Positions 24,880-37,600 of a DNA stretch of 64,000 nt are shown here, piece by piece. Both the position numbers and the translations under genes were made by a program. How positions within the stretch are numbered: position 1 is the first letter of the stretch; every line of letters starts with the position of its first letter. The notes below the pieces were generated by a model. That model searched no databases and was not told where the DNA came from. It saw only the letters and a program-made list of their open reading frames with translations. The stretch comes from Otis tarda (taxonomy: Eukaryota; Chordata; Aves; Otidiformes; Otididae), in contig CM048575.1 of the NCBI GenBank assembly GCA_026413225.1, positions 2,384,001 to 2,448,000 of the forward strand. Reading direction: 5' to 3'.

Positions 24880-27800
24880 AGACTGATGGGCCTTTGGCCG
24901 CGTAAGGAGCATCAGAGTCCTCAGAGCTGCCCCAGGCGTGTAATTCCATGCCCTGTTGCATGTGTACATGGTGTTTGTCTCTTTGTACACCAGGAACCAT
25001 CTCGCTTCCACAGGACTATTAATCTGTGGGATTTATGGAATACTCTGGCTGATAAGGTCATAGGAGCTGGACAAAGTCAAGTTCTGCTGCACTACTGTGT
25101 GCCACGCATGGGCTGAACATGATATAAGCATGGGACAATCCCGGGATAAGCCTGGGAGCTTCAGACAAGCCAAACACCACTGAACTTGCATGTGACATGT
25201 TTAGAGTGTTCAGGACAGGCCAATTTAAGAAGTAATAAACTTATCCATAACATGATGTGTATCCTATTTGCAGAAAAACCAAGCAAACCAATCCAAAAGA
25301 AAAGTAATGGAGAGGAACACGGGCAGGGGAACAACCATGCAAAGACATCAAATGAAAGCGTGTGCCCTTGGGCCTAGGCACTGGTGAGCGCAGAGGAAGG
25401 AGCTGGAAGGCGTTAGTGGAGGACACTTCCAGAACTCTGTGTCCTCCTGTTTTATCTTTTGGGAACTGTTTTATCTTTTGGGAATGCCATTTCCAAGATT
25501 GCAGACAGAAAGTACCTGTGACTTCCAAAGACTCTTCTTGCTATCTCAAGACTCAGGTTCCTCTTCCATTGGTTGTGGAGGGGTGGAGGACTTCTTGCTC
25601 ATTTTTCCTCTGTCGTTGTGATTTCCAGGGAAGAAAGCAGAGTCAGGAGCTCTGTGCACGTTGGACCTCCTCCATGGCCTCATGCACATCATGGTGCAAC
25701 TTCCCAGCACAAGAATTAATGAAGAGTAATTTGCTTGCCCTGCTGTGCTCAGTCCCAGGAGGGCAACCCCCTGGCTACGGTGATACTGACACTTCTATCT
25801 GAGATGCACTGCTGCATGCTCGGCCTCCAACTTGGGAAAAGAAAATGTGCTTTGACACTCCTCTTGATAAGGCTTTGGACACATGCTTCAGGAGCAGCGC
25901 TCTGCACAAGCGTGTTCCCCGAGTTCCTGGAGGCACGCTCATGTACCTGTGTGCACGGCTGTTCTCGGAGCAGAGCAATACGCTGGTTTTTCACATGAGG
26001 ACGAAGTGAAGGTGCCAGGCTTGTTCCCTGAGACCTGGACGCAAACCTGGCAGGAGAAGAGGGCTTTCCTGATGTGAAGCCAGGATCTGTGCTGGTGTAG
26101 AACTCCGGTGAGGGACTAGCACTTACTTGTGAGTGTAACGCGGACTGCAGCAAGGAAAACTCTGAGTTTTGATATCCCTGGGTTTGCAACACAGCTTTGT
26201 CCAACAGGATGAACGATTTATCTTCTAAAAGAGAGCATGATGTAATTTTTTCTGTTTACCTTCACCAAACAAAGAGCTGAGCTGGTGTCTGCTTGAGGTC
26301 TATTCCTGATCTGTGTTTGCTAGAAGCTATTTTGGCTGAAGTTTTCAAAGCTGCTAAATGTAAAATGAACATATTAAGCAAAATTTTTAATTACTCTGCC
26401 CAGTTGCTACATTGCCTGTCTTTGTTCCAGGACACCAAAACTTTACAGCCTGGCCTTGTCAGTACATAGAAAAATAGATTGCCTGTCCCCTTGCTGGCCT
26501 AGAGACACAAGGATAAAATTAAAACAATAATTGTCCATGGTAACGTGAATTATTGTTTTGTATTTATTTATTTCTTCTGTTGTTTGCAACAGCATAATCT
26601 TACAGGGTGACTGTCCAGTCCACAGACCATGAATGATAGGAAAGGGAAAGAACAATAAATGCATAAGGACTGTACAACTCGCCAGAGAGACAGTGTGACA
26701 CAAGTCAAGTTTGCTTCTCTGATTTTGCCAGCTCCATGCCTTGCATTTCCTACCTTAGCCTATGTTTGGGGCCGGTGAGGTTTCCCAGGAGGCCTAGATC
26801 CCCAGTCAAACATCAGGTCTTCCTGGACTGCCCTCGGCGGTGTGTTCTGTTGGTGCGTCCCACCAACTCTGTCTCCTTTCTTTGGGATTTTGGATGATGT
26901 GGGATATTTTCCTCGGATCTAAGCCCATCGTCAACAGTTGGTCACAGTGGAAAAAAAGAAAGGAAATTGCCTAAGTGTGGTGGTCACTTGGGAGTACCTG
27001 CCGTTTGAACCTGGGCTGTAACTCATAGCAGCCATTAATGGTGTGTCCACTGCTTTCCTTTTCGTGGAAAATGCCCACCTTGCTTGGCCTGTCGCTGCAA
27101 TGGTGCAGTGCTTTGTCCCATCCTGTTCCTCTTCCTCGTGCTCACATAGCTCCTACATCTTTCCTCTCCTGTTGAGATTTTTCTCATACACAACCTTTGC
27201 TTCATGGGTCAGCGTCTCTGTGACTTTCCACCTGACTCACCAGTTTGCCTTTCTAAATCTCCTAACAATTTCTCCCTCACTCACCTCTTAATTTATCTGC
27301 TGACATTGTTAACTTCTATTTAGCTCTGAAAACCATCCAGAGTAGTGGTTACGAGAAGGATTGACTCAGGAATGAGCCAGACACAAAGTGGTCTTGTCAC
27401 ATGGGAGAAAGTACCTCTAAGAGAACTTGGCGCTCTAACTCCTCTGCAGTTTTCCTGCAGTTCCTTGGAGATATTTTTAAACCATGAGTGGAGATTACTG
27501 AATTTATTATGGCAATGCTGAGGATGCAAGAAAATTTCAAAATTCAGCTGTTCTCATTCTTTGGAAAATGAGAGTCCAGAAAGCTGATCCCTATGTTATT
27601 TTTTAAAGAGAATAGGGTTTGCTTTTTTTCCAGTTACAAGGAAGAAACTATGGACACAACTGATGCTCGACTGATAACGCTCTGTCCTCATGGCCAGAAA
27701 ATCACTACCTGAAGTGCCCCCACCAGACATGGATGCTGTGAATGAAGGGCTGGATTCCCGAGATGACCGAACTCTCATATTTTCAAGCACTTTAAAGATC

Positions 27801-29460
27801 ATGAGATCTTAGATATGAGATTTGTGTCCTGAAACTATCAGGCAGGCAGCTGGGTGGGGTGTTATCGATACACCGGGTGAAGATGCTCCCAAGTCTTCCC
27901 TCAGCCCCCAAAGCTAAATACACCTGCATTTTCCTTCACGCATCTAGGAAAGGAAAGAGAACTTGGCAACTGCCAGGGCAGCATCTCAGCCCTATCTATG
28001 ACTAGTCAGCAAACTGCCCATTTCCAATGACTTGTCAACTCAATTGTTTCGGATTATCTGGAGATGATTAATGATACTGGGAACGTAGGCAAATTTCAAA
28101 GATGTCATCACTGTTGTTCAGCTGCTATGGGTGTAAATGCAGTTCTGAACAATAGTTCAACATGTCCGCAGGCAAGAGGCTACCCTATGAGAAGAAACCA
28201 GAGCTGCTAAAAACCACACTGCTGGCTTGATGTGAATAGTTATTTAGCTTTACCAATACTTGCGGTGAAGCTACGATCATGCATGAAGAGCACTCCAAAT
28301 GAATGAACAAAGAAAACATTTTTAATTACATTACCATTACATTAAACCACAACTTTCACATTTGTTTAAAAAAAAACCTAAAAGAAAACCCCAAATGTTT
28401 TCAGACAGCATTTTGACATTGAATCTCTGGAAATGGAAACCAAGGATCATCACCCTCATTCCCAATGCCAAGCTTTCTGCCATTATAACTCCTTTGAAGT
28501 GCCAAGAAAAAGGTGAAGAAACACCCAACTTTCAAGGCCTTTTATGTTCCTTTTGTATAAACTCTTGGCAGAAATTCTTTGCGGACATTCCAAAAACACA
28601 GCAGAGCTTCCTTTATGAGGGTTGCTGACTCAAATGAACATCTTCTGCTTACTGGTCTTAAATGGCCACCAGAAGTTTCTGGGAAATATTTTACTTGCCT
28701 GAATACATGTGTAAATAGATCCCATGAGACATAAAAAAATATTAAAGAGTAGAGCCTCTCCATGAATGAAACAAAAAAAAAGTCCATCCTATATAGTCAC
28801 ATGAATTTTATTAGCTTGTAAAAAATTATTGAGCTGTATTAATATATATCCTGGTTAAGGACACACAGGGAATTAGAGGACTTCACATTTTTTTTTGTTC
28901 ATACTCTGCTGATAAGAATATATTTTTGGAACATTTACATTTCCAAATAAGGAAAATGCTAATAACAGAAATCTGTGAATTAGCTGCTGTTCTGCTAAAG
29001 AAGTCTTTTTGTCCGTTTTTTTCAGTCTCTTTGTTCCATAAGGGAAGCATAGCAATTAGCACTGATTGTGTGACTGGTAAATTATCAGCTACTAACTTCC
29101 ATTCTTCTGAGATAGCTTTGATTGTAGAGACCAAGATCACAACTCAGGATGTCTGGGTTCCAGGGGCCTGTAAAAGGCCACGCTGAACATGGAGGAATCT
29201 GTACTTTTCTGTGAGATTTTCTGATTTTCTGGATAATAAACAGTGACTAATATTACTGAAATTAAGTGTAAAGACATTAACCTTTGCTGTTGTGTAACTA
29301 TTAGTCTGACAAGGAAGGACTGTCCTGAGATGTATGTGACTCAGAGCTGCCACAAATTTGTTTAGATCATACAGAACTGATCTAATTTCGTCTTTGACAG
29401 AGCAAGAGAGGGCAAAGAGATAAAGAGGAGCAGTACAAAGTCATTTATCTTGAACTTAGG
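24880..29460. other. Unassigned, AT-richer stretch, no gene recognised
   Basis: No coding exon or RNA gene is recognised. A perfect 19-bp tandem duplication sits at 25447-25484. From about 26.2 kb the sequence becomes AT-rich and low in repeats, with long complex AT-rich text (for example 26300-26660 and 28000-28500) of the kind seen in gene deserts. Confidence 0.5.
25447..25484. repeat. 19-bp perfect tandem duplication
   Basis: The unit CTGTTTTATCTTTTGGGAA occurs twice head-to-tail (25447-25465 and 25466-25484) without a mismatch, which suggests a recent slippage or duplication event. Confidence 0.95.
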
Positions 29461-29531
29461 AAGAGAGAGAGAGGAGAGGAGGGGAGAGGAGAGGAGAGGA
29501 GAGGAGAGGAGAGGAGAGGAGAGGAGAGGAG
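29461..29531. repeat. Pentanucleotide microsatellite (GAGAG/GGAGA)n
   Basis: After an imperfect GA-rich start, the unit GGAGA (equivalently GAGGA) repeats about ten times almost perfectly to 29531. The plus strand is pure purine throughout, so it is also a homopurine tract. Confidence 0.95.
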
Positions 29532-29835
29532 ACACATCATGACACTACACCTCCCACACATGCAGTGACCCCTGGATGAAGCTGCAAGCATGTTGAGCTG
29601 AAAGTTAAGGCTCAAAATGAGCTTGGTCAGATGGAAAAATATCCCAAAGAAATGTAATGATGTCTAATAAAGAGTAATGCAAAGTTTGGCACATAGGGTA
29701 AGAACAATCATATAGATACAGCAAGAACACGTGTGGTTCTACAAAACAGGTAAGATGATAATGGTTTGCAAACTGAACAAGCATCAGTAATATTACACTG
29801 CTGCAAAAAAGGGGTAATTCTGCAGTTCAGCAAAG

Positions 29836-30165
29836 ATATGGACTGATGAGAAAGAGCACAGAAGAGAACAAGGACTATGGGCTGAGATGTCTAAAAATGA
29901 GAAGGCTGAGGGAAGACACAGCAACAATTTCCAATGCACAAAGGACTACCAGAAAGAGAAAGGGTGGAACATGTGTCCCAGTGTGCAGGACAGATAGGAC
30001 AAGACATAATCTGCAGAGGGGAGTTAAAGTTTAGGAAAAGACTCTAATGGTCAGGATTTCTGGGCCCATGGAGTTGCCTGGGGTGGCAGTGGAAGCCCCA
30101 TCACCAAAGATTTTGAAGGCCAGCATAGACAAAGGTCTCTCAGAAATAGGTAGTCACAGATAAGC
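29836..30165 (+). mobile_element. Old, diverged CR1-type LINE fragment
   Basis: On the plus strand the order of blocks matches the end of CR1 ORF2. GGCTGAGGGAAGACAC comes first, then ATAGGACAAGACATAATC, then GTTTAGGAAAAGACTC, then GTTGCCTGGGGTGGCAGTGGAAGCCCCATCACC, then TTGAAGGCCAGCATAGACAA. Divergence and indels are heavy, no octamer tail is seen and frames are destroyed. Ends are approximate; the call rests on ordered short matches to the family consensus recalled from memory. Confidence 0.6.
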
Positions 30166-33100
30166 CCTCCTCTGACAGGGAGATGAATGAAATGACATTT
30201 CAAGATCTTCCTCAGGCTTATTTTCTTTGGTTGTCTATTAATCCCTCTATTTGGCAGAACTCAAAGAACACAGTTAATAATAGCACTGGAGAGAATTCTT
30301 TGCTATTTTACCTTATTTGGTGGATAACAGCAAATCTTTCTTTCTGACAAGGAAGAAATCTTGTCTAGGAGCACAAGGAGCTCGGTGCATGTCTGCATTT
30401 GCCAATTCAGGCAGGAGCCCAGACCGAGTATCCTGATTTTCTCCCTTGTTCTCCATGTCCTCCCATACAGGATCTCCAGTTAAAGCCAGCGGCGTTGTTC
30501 CCGCATTCTTGACATTTACGGGTGTTTTTTTTGCTGTGTGACCTCAGCCACACATTTCACCTCACCTCCATTCCACTCTTGCTGTGCAAAATGGGACATC
30601 TACCAGCTTGGATGTCACATTAGAAATTAATATTTCTAAAGTACTTCAAGACTCTCAAGCAACAGATGCAGAAATACAAAGAAATGAGTGGGTTTGCAGA
30701 TAGAGAGAACTCTGCATGCCACTGCATGTGCTCACTGTGCTCACTGCAGAGCAGTGGGAAGGCACCTGCAACGTCGAAAAGAAAAAACCACGTGAGGCAT
30801 CCAGGACCATCTCTCAGAAGCATGGACCAGACATCCCCTTTTCACCCCCCAAAAGCCCCCACACCTCAGCATGACACATCAAACTTAGGACTCTTAGTTC
30901 AAAAAACCCTTAGAATAAAATTTACACAAAGAAGAAATCAAGACAGGCAAGAGATGCTCTCAGTGTCTAGGTATCTCATCAGTCTTTGCTGGTGGAACAG
31001 GCACAGGCCACAGAAGTGCTCCACAGCTTTAGGAAAGGCTGTACACTCAGTTAAATTTCCCAGGCATGATCAGAGTCTCAGTGATACCAGTGTAAATCAG
31101 GGCTATGGAGTTATGAAGGCGTGAAATGAGATCAGAACAAGCCCTGGAGCTTTCTCCATGCCCAAGACCTATCCCTGGCTCCCTGTCAAACTTCAAGTGC
31201 GATCTCACTTGCAGAGCGTGCTCTCGTTGGCACAGTGCCACCATTGGACTTTCTGCTGAAACCAGCCATCCAGTAACTCATTACTTCCAAATCATTAAAT
31301 TATTTCTCTCTAATCCAATTAGTCACACACACACAGAACAATCCATTCCACTTTCTCCTACTGGATACTTAAGCAGGCGGCTCCATATTCCTTTACGGAT
31401 GTCCAGAGCACCAGCTTTGGAGCGACTGGCAGGTAAATGCAGTCAGACAGCAAGTTGTGGATGGCGCAGGATGGTTATAGGGTCAGCAGCAACATGCAGC
31501 ATCTTAAAGACCTGGACATTTTGTAGTTATTTCCATGCTTTCTCCATTTCGGAGTCTTTCTCCTTCATCTTCTAGTTAAGAGGCAAACACTGCTTTTTTT
31601 TTGTCCAGCTGGAAAGGCGCCTGCACCTTGTGCTCTCAGCAGGGCAGCGCTATCGGTGCGGGACACACGTGAGGCGCGGCGTGCCAGCCCGTGTGCCCAG
31701 ATGTTTGTGAGAGGGGAGCCAAAGCCCATAGCTCTGGCTGGAAACCAGCCTAACAGTGAGTGCAGCCTGACGGACCTCTGCTGCTGTGTCTCCATCGTAA
31801 CCAAGCTGGGACCACAGAGCGAAGCGACGGGGAAGGGTCTTCCCCATCCACCCAGCGCAGCAGGGAGGTCCAATTGCACAGGGTGTGGTGCCGGGGATGC
31901 CCAGGGTCTGGGCAGGCTGCAGTGCTGCAGCAGTGCCTCTACCACATCAGTTCGTGCATGTCTACTTGTGCTACCCCAAGATGCAGCAGAAGCACATCCA
32001 AAAGCCGGCCCAGCATCGAGCGGCGGATACCAGGCCCATTTCTCAGCCTGTGAATGCCCCTGCAGCCTTCAGCAAGGGAAGTGTTAGCCTGGGCCAAATT
32101 CCAGGCAAAGGAAAATATCCTGCGGTCCATCAATGCCGGATCCACCTCGCCGCCCAGCATGGCACAGCCCCAGCCCTGCCATGGAGCTGCTCTGGGCAGC
32201 TGACACCAGGCACATCTCATCCACAAGAGGGAGAGACATTTCCCAGAGCCTTTTCCAGGGACCTCACACCTGAGACAACCTCAGGCACCGGAGGGTGAAA
32301 AAGAAGCAGCACATGGTATTTTTCCCTACTTGAATTTTATTGTTTTAAACTTTACACAGGACTTTTTTTTTGCCCCTCCCCAGATCCCCTGTGATCCTGT
32401 GTAAGCTCCAGATGGACACCCTCACCTTTGGTAGTGGGTCTAGCACCTTGTCTCTGTTTTCACCAGAATCTCCCCATCTCACTGCCGTTCTCTGGTGTCT
32501 CCGCTGTCCTTCCTCTGACCCTCTCCCTCACCAGCAGCTCAAAGAGGATCCTTCAGGCAACGGCAGCGGAAGGAAATGGAGGTGAATGGCTCCCAGCCTG
32601 AGTGAAGAGCTGCTGGAAAACCTCCAGCCACAACTGGGATGCTGCGAGGGCTGGAAGTGTAGACGGGTTCAGAAAGGCAACTGGAAAAATTCACAAAAGG
32701 GTCGCTAACCACAAAGAGCCCACCTCTAACGCAAGCAAATCCCAGGGGCACAAAGCAGCGGGGAAATTAATCTGGAGAACCACCTCCCTCTTCTCCCTGT
32801 TCACTGCTCAGGCACCCATAGCTGCCTCCAGTTTCAGGGAGACCCTTGGTTCGACCCCGCGTTGCTTTGCTTGCACTTTTAAGAAAAACTATACCAATCA
32901 GAGTTTTTAAGGAGCCAGAGCTGTTCTCAATAGCCGCAAGGCTGGTGTATAATGAGCTTTCAGCTTATTGTTATTAAGTGGAAAGGCACAATTAAACCCA
33001 TTAGCTACCATGACATCACCAGTTTGGAGGAAACTGTGTGTGGGGCAGGAAGGGGGCAGGACGCCCATGCGGTTGTTGGTCGGGGAAATGCCAGGCCCTG

Positions 33101-33284
33101 GGAGGTGATTTCTCTTTGTGCAAGGAGGTTGGCGACAGCCCGTTTCCAAAATAAAACCCATTACTTTTCACAAATACACTGCGTGCTGGAGGCGTGCACA
33201 GATTCATCAGCTCGGAGAGGTTGTGATTCCTTTCATCCGCCCAGCAAAAAGTTCACCCCCTATCTCATGACCCGCATTGCAGAT
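30166..33284. other. Unassigned stretch, no gene recognised
   Basis: Two successive plus-strand frames (30666-31124 and 31126-31575) are about 150 codons each, but they show no domain and overlap frames on the other strand. A CCAGTGTAAATCAGG motif at about 31086-31100 recalls an old dispersed amniote repeat motif. The text at about 32945-33015 is AT-rich and complex, like a conserved non-coding element. Confidence 0.5.
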
Positions 33285-33485
33285 GGAGCAAGGCAACGCT
33301 TGCCCCCGGCAGAGCGAGACGGAGCCTGCCGGGTTTCCTTCGCGGGGTGGGCACGGGCGGCTGGCGGCGCGACAGCACCCAGCTGCTTCGTGTCAGCGCA
33401 GGCATCAGCCTCGCTGTTGGTACCCTGAGCCGCCGCGGCCGAGTGCGTGCTGCGACTGAGCAGCAGCACAGAGTTCCGCAGGGAT
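33285..33485. promoter_or_regulatory. CpG-dense patch (candidate CpG island)
   Basis: About 24 CpGs occur in roughly 200 bases, including GGCGGCGCGAC and GCCGCCGCGGCCG stretches, beside CpG-poor flanks. It could mark a promoter or enhancer. A pyrimidine run ending TTCCTAG at about 33548 resembles a splice acceptor, but no coding-like exon follows. A minus-strand frame of 167 codons crossing the patch looks like translated GC-rich sequence, not a protein. Confidence 0.3.
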
Positions 33486-33995
33486 TTCTTGAACTTTGGC
33501 TGTCCTCATCCCTTCTACTAAAGAGAGTTTTGTTGTTTTTTTTCCTAGGGTCACATTTCTCCGGGGCAGGGGGTAAGGCGCTGCTAGGGGGATGCCGTTT
33601 GAGTTGCGGCAGCACAGCAGCAGTGCTCCGTCCACGAACTGCTGGAGCTGTTTGCAGTTTTGGAGCTGTTGGGATTTCTAAGCAGCAGCTTGGGACTGGT
33701 CTGAAATAAGACACGCTGCCTGTTGTCCTCCTCTCTGTGTGCAGCTGGGCGTGCCGCAGAGCTGGCATGGCAGGGCACGGTCACAGCCCTCCCAGGCGCC
33801 ACAGGCACACACACGGCACTTCTTTGTGGCAGTCGGGGATTGCCTTAAAAAGTCATGTGAGCTGGGAAAGGGTTTGGGCTGTTTTTTTTCACAGATACGT
33901 GCTGAATTCTTCAGTTCGTTTGCACTGAGGAGCTGCTCTCCTGGGTCACTAGAGTGCACGTCATATTTTCAAGCTGGTCTTTGCACCTGCAAAAG

Positions 33996-34661
33996 TCTTT
34001 TCCTCCCTCCCTCCCTCCCTCCCTTCCTTCCTCCCTCCCTCCCTTCCTCCCTTCCTTCCTTCCTTCCTTCCTCCCTTCCTCCCTCCCTTCCTCCCTCCCT
34101 CCCTTCCTTCCTCCCTCCCTTCCTTCCTCCCTTCCTTCCTCCCTTTCTCCCTTCCTTCCTTCCTTCCTTCCTTCCTTCCTCCCTCCCTCCCTTCCTTCCG
34201 CCTGCCCTCCCTCCTGCCCTCACTCACTTCCTTCCTTCCTTTCTTCTGCCCTTCCTTCCTTCTTTCCTTCTGCCCTTCCTCCCTCCCTTCCTTCCTCCTG
34301 CCTGCCCTCCCTCTCTCCCTTACTCCCTTCCTTCCTTCCTTCCTTCCTTCCTTCCTTCCTTCTTTCCTTCTGCCCTTCCTTCCTTCTGCCCTTCCTCCCT
34401 CCCTTCCTTCTTTCCTGCCTTCCTTCCTTCTTCCCTCCCTTCCTTCCTTCTTTCCTGCCTTCCTCCCTCCCTCCCGCTGTTCCTCCCTCCCTTCCTTCTT
34501 TCCTTCTGCCCTTCCTTCCTTCCGCCCTTCCTCCCTCCCTTCCTCCCTTCCTCCCTTCCTCCCTTCCTCCCTCCCTTCCTCCCTTTCTTCCGCCCTTCCT
34601 CCCTTCCACCCTTCCTCCCTCACTTCCTCCCTTCCTCCCTCCCTTCCTTCCCCCCTCTTTT
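33996..34661. repeat. Polypyrimidine CT tract (CCTT/CCCT)n, about 670 bp
   Basis: The plus strand is almost wholly C and T, built from TTCC and CCTCCC units. The longest perfect TTCC runs are about 7 copies (34151-34180) and 8 copies (34327-34360). Rare G and A interruptions recur in similar contexts (TTCTGCCCTTCC; TTTCCTGCCTTCC), indicating higher-order duplication. The minus strand reads GGAA/GGGA. Stops need A or G after T, so no plus frame can terminate easily; frames of 362, 273 and 248 codons here are artefacts. Such tracts can form triplex DNA and are prone to assembly error. Confidence 0.98.
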
Positions 34662-37600
34662 GTCCTTCTTTTGCCAAAAGAAGTGGAACCTCCCTCATGA
34701 GGTTCTGGCTCCTGCCTCCGTGGGGAACGGCATCAAGGCAGGAGATTATCCGAACAGCTGGGAAGATTTTCTTCCCCACCACGGAAAGCTGATCTCAGTT
34801 TTGCAATCCAGCAAAGCTCGAGGCTGAGGGCAGCAAGCCAAGCCCCATGTAAATCAAAGGGAGTTTCCCGTTGTTTCCACAGGGGCCAAGATTTCACCCC
34901 AAGAAATTTTGCGGTTGCTTCCCCACTGTGGGTGCAAAGGTTCAGAGCCCTGATGTTTTCAGTTTGGTCTCACAGGAGATTTGCAGCTTTTCCCAGGCTG
35001 AAAAGAGGATCTTCCCGCATCTCCGCTGCCGAGGCCCTGGGTTCAGGGAGGCACAGTGCTGACAGGGTGGGAAGTGGTCTCTGTACTCCCAGGGCTCTGC
35101 TGCTCTCTCTGCTCCCAGAAGCAGAAATAAAGTACTTTTCATGCGGCAAGACAATAGCTGGTCTCCTACATCTTCTGCTGGCATGTGTAAAATTGATGCA
35201 CTCAATGCAGGGCTGGAGATTTGAGACTGCCAGCTCTTGTTCCTAAGTCTAGTTAGCCATGTTGCCCTGTTTAAGTAATTAATTACAGTCTCTACTGCTA
35301 GAGAGGGGGCTCAGAAATGTTGTGCAGGGATCTTAGTGTCCATTTTTAGATTAGACAGTATAAACCAGCAGAAAATACTTAAGTAGGAGGAAGATTGCAT
35401 TGATCTCTAGAAATAGCAGTAGGGGATACTTGCTAAATATTTTTCATCCTCTCTCACCAGTGGAGTTTGCTGTACGTACCTTCTGCTGCACAAGTAGAGC
35501 TGCTGGTTTGTGCGACACATGGGCAAGGTGGAGAAATCCAACATCCAGCCCTCCAGATGCCATCAGCTCCTAGCTGTGAAATGCCTGTTGCTGATGAAGA
35601 ATTTCTAAGGTCCCATTCATCACAGAGAAACACCGCATCGTCACCTTTCACACAGCCGTGTGGATTCTGCACGGGAAAATGTTGTAGTTTCTCTTGTCTG
35701 CATGTGACCCTTCTTGCCGTAGAGGCACTGAGCCATGCGCAACAAACATGGAAATGGAGGTTGCATTAAAACCAAAATCTGTCCCCTTGCAAAGGAATCA
35801 TTACAATCCAAGATATCACTTGCGTTTATGGGAAGACATTCAACGACGCTGGCACAAATGAGTCTCTGTTGGGCAGTGAAGACCATTCATCTTTAAAAGT
35901 TAAAAAAACCAACAAGATTCCTTAAAACCAAATTCTTACCATATGCATGGAGCACAAAATTAGAAAACCACACTTCCTGGAAAGCTGCAATGAAGGTCAG
36001 CTTTCCCCAGGGAAGGAGTCCGTTCTATGTCAGTGAAATCAGAAGGAAATGGAGTTATCTGATAGGAAAGCAAGCTTCTGAAATGCAAAGTTTGTTAAAA
36101 AGCATGTAGGTACAGTAGGATGGATGCATCCCCAGCTCTGCTATAGGTGACTTGGGAAAATTGTTTCACTTCTCTTCTGCCTTTCAGCATCCTTGTCTCT
36201 CCCGATAACGGCTGCTTTAGAGGCATTACTAGCTGTAACCGGTGCTTGCAAAGCATGGTGGGTTTCTGGGATCCAAGATGCTTGAGGTCTGTGACCACAG
36301 ACAGACAAACTCATTTCCTCTGAAGGGGCAGCTGAAGGGATGGGAGGGGAGGAAAGGCAGGAAAAGGTTTGCCTCTCATTTACTGACTTGGGAAAGAGCC
36401 TTGAATCACCCCAGATGTGAGATGGTCCCACATCTTCTGGTTGGGGGCCATCAGTGGGACACATTGCAGCAGAAGCAACACTCAACGCATCACCTCCTCA
36501 GGAGCTTGGCCGCCTTCCCGCATAGGGCCTGACACCTCCTGTCTCGTTGGGGTCCGATACATGTAGCTGTGATTTCTTTGTCTGTTTTTTTGATTTTGGT
36601 CTGGAATAATGTGGGAGCTGCCTCTGCCTGGCATGGCCCCAATGGCTCATGTCTGCACTGGGGTGTGACACGAAGCCACATGGGGTTACAAGTCCTTTGG
36701 GGACATTCTTGGAAGTGGTGTGGTCCCATTTACACTGCCGGTATGGAGCAGGTCAAGGGGAAAATGACAATGTCACCTGTTCCTGGATTTCCTCTTGACA
36801 GATGATTGGTTGGCTCTAGAGAGCTCAGAGCAGAGCAGGATGCAAGACTGGGGTCCAGGAGTAAAGCAGGGGTGAGATAACACAGAGTGAAAAGACACCT
36901 CTGGATCTGCACATGCTCTAAATAAGGCAGTCAAATCCAAGTCCCCTCCTTGGGCACCTCCTACGAAAATCCCAGTGCCTCCTGTGACTTCCGCAGCCCC
37001 ACTGACTGTGCTGAGGGTCCTACAGACTCCTGAGAGCCTTGATTTTCAAGCAGTGCCAATACTCACCGAACACCAGGCTGCTCAGATTCAAGAGATATTT
37101 TATATTTAAGTCCTGTTTTTAAATGGGTTATAAAGAGTTAATGATTAAAAGATGTCCTGACCACATCACAGACATGTCTGTGTTGGACATGGTGTATGTG
37201 CTCATCTTAGAACAGCATTACAGATCATTTACAGGGAGTTTTGGCCCCGTTGGATTCTATCAAAAACACTAACAAATAATTACCCATGTTTATTAACAGT
37301 TTGTAAATTTATTAACACTTTGTAAAATATCTATAAATGGATCCTTAATATATAGCATGGCCCAGAGCAACCACCTAAATAAAAAGGCATTCAAAGTCCC
37401 AGCCGCTTCTGCAAACGTTGGCAGCGGTGTTTGCGAGCCCGTGGCGCGGGGCCAGGCGTCAGGGCAGCGCTGGGATTTCTCTGATATGCAGCACAAGGCT
37501 TGATGAATGCTGCTTTCTTTCTGAATTTGAAAATATTTTGTTTTGGCAGAGAGGGCTTGGAAACCCAGGTTTTCTTCTTCCATGCTGAAAGCAGACGATA

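Noticed and set aside
24594-25116. Three overlapping plus-strand frames with repeated CWGLSPVPVLGPQPCPGA-type peptides
   Set aside because: They are the three readings of one 25-bp minisatellite, with no independent coding signal.
30666-31575. Two consecutive plus-strand frames of about 150 codons, considered as a gene or LINE remnant
   Set aside because: No domain. A faint WLPVK-like stretch appears only in another frame and is too short to support a LINE call.
32846-32858. GGTTCGACCCC, resembling a tRNA/Pol III B box
   Set aside because: No A box at the right distance upstream, and no cloverleaf or acceptor stem can be drawn.
33739-34827. Plus-strand frame of 362 codons rich in Pro, Ser, Leu and Phe, with minus-strand Arg/Glu/Gly-rich frames of 273 and 129 codons
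   Set aside because: They lie in the CT tract. C/T-only sequence cannot form stop codons and its complement forms few, so frames are open by composition alone.
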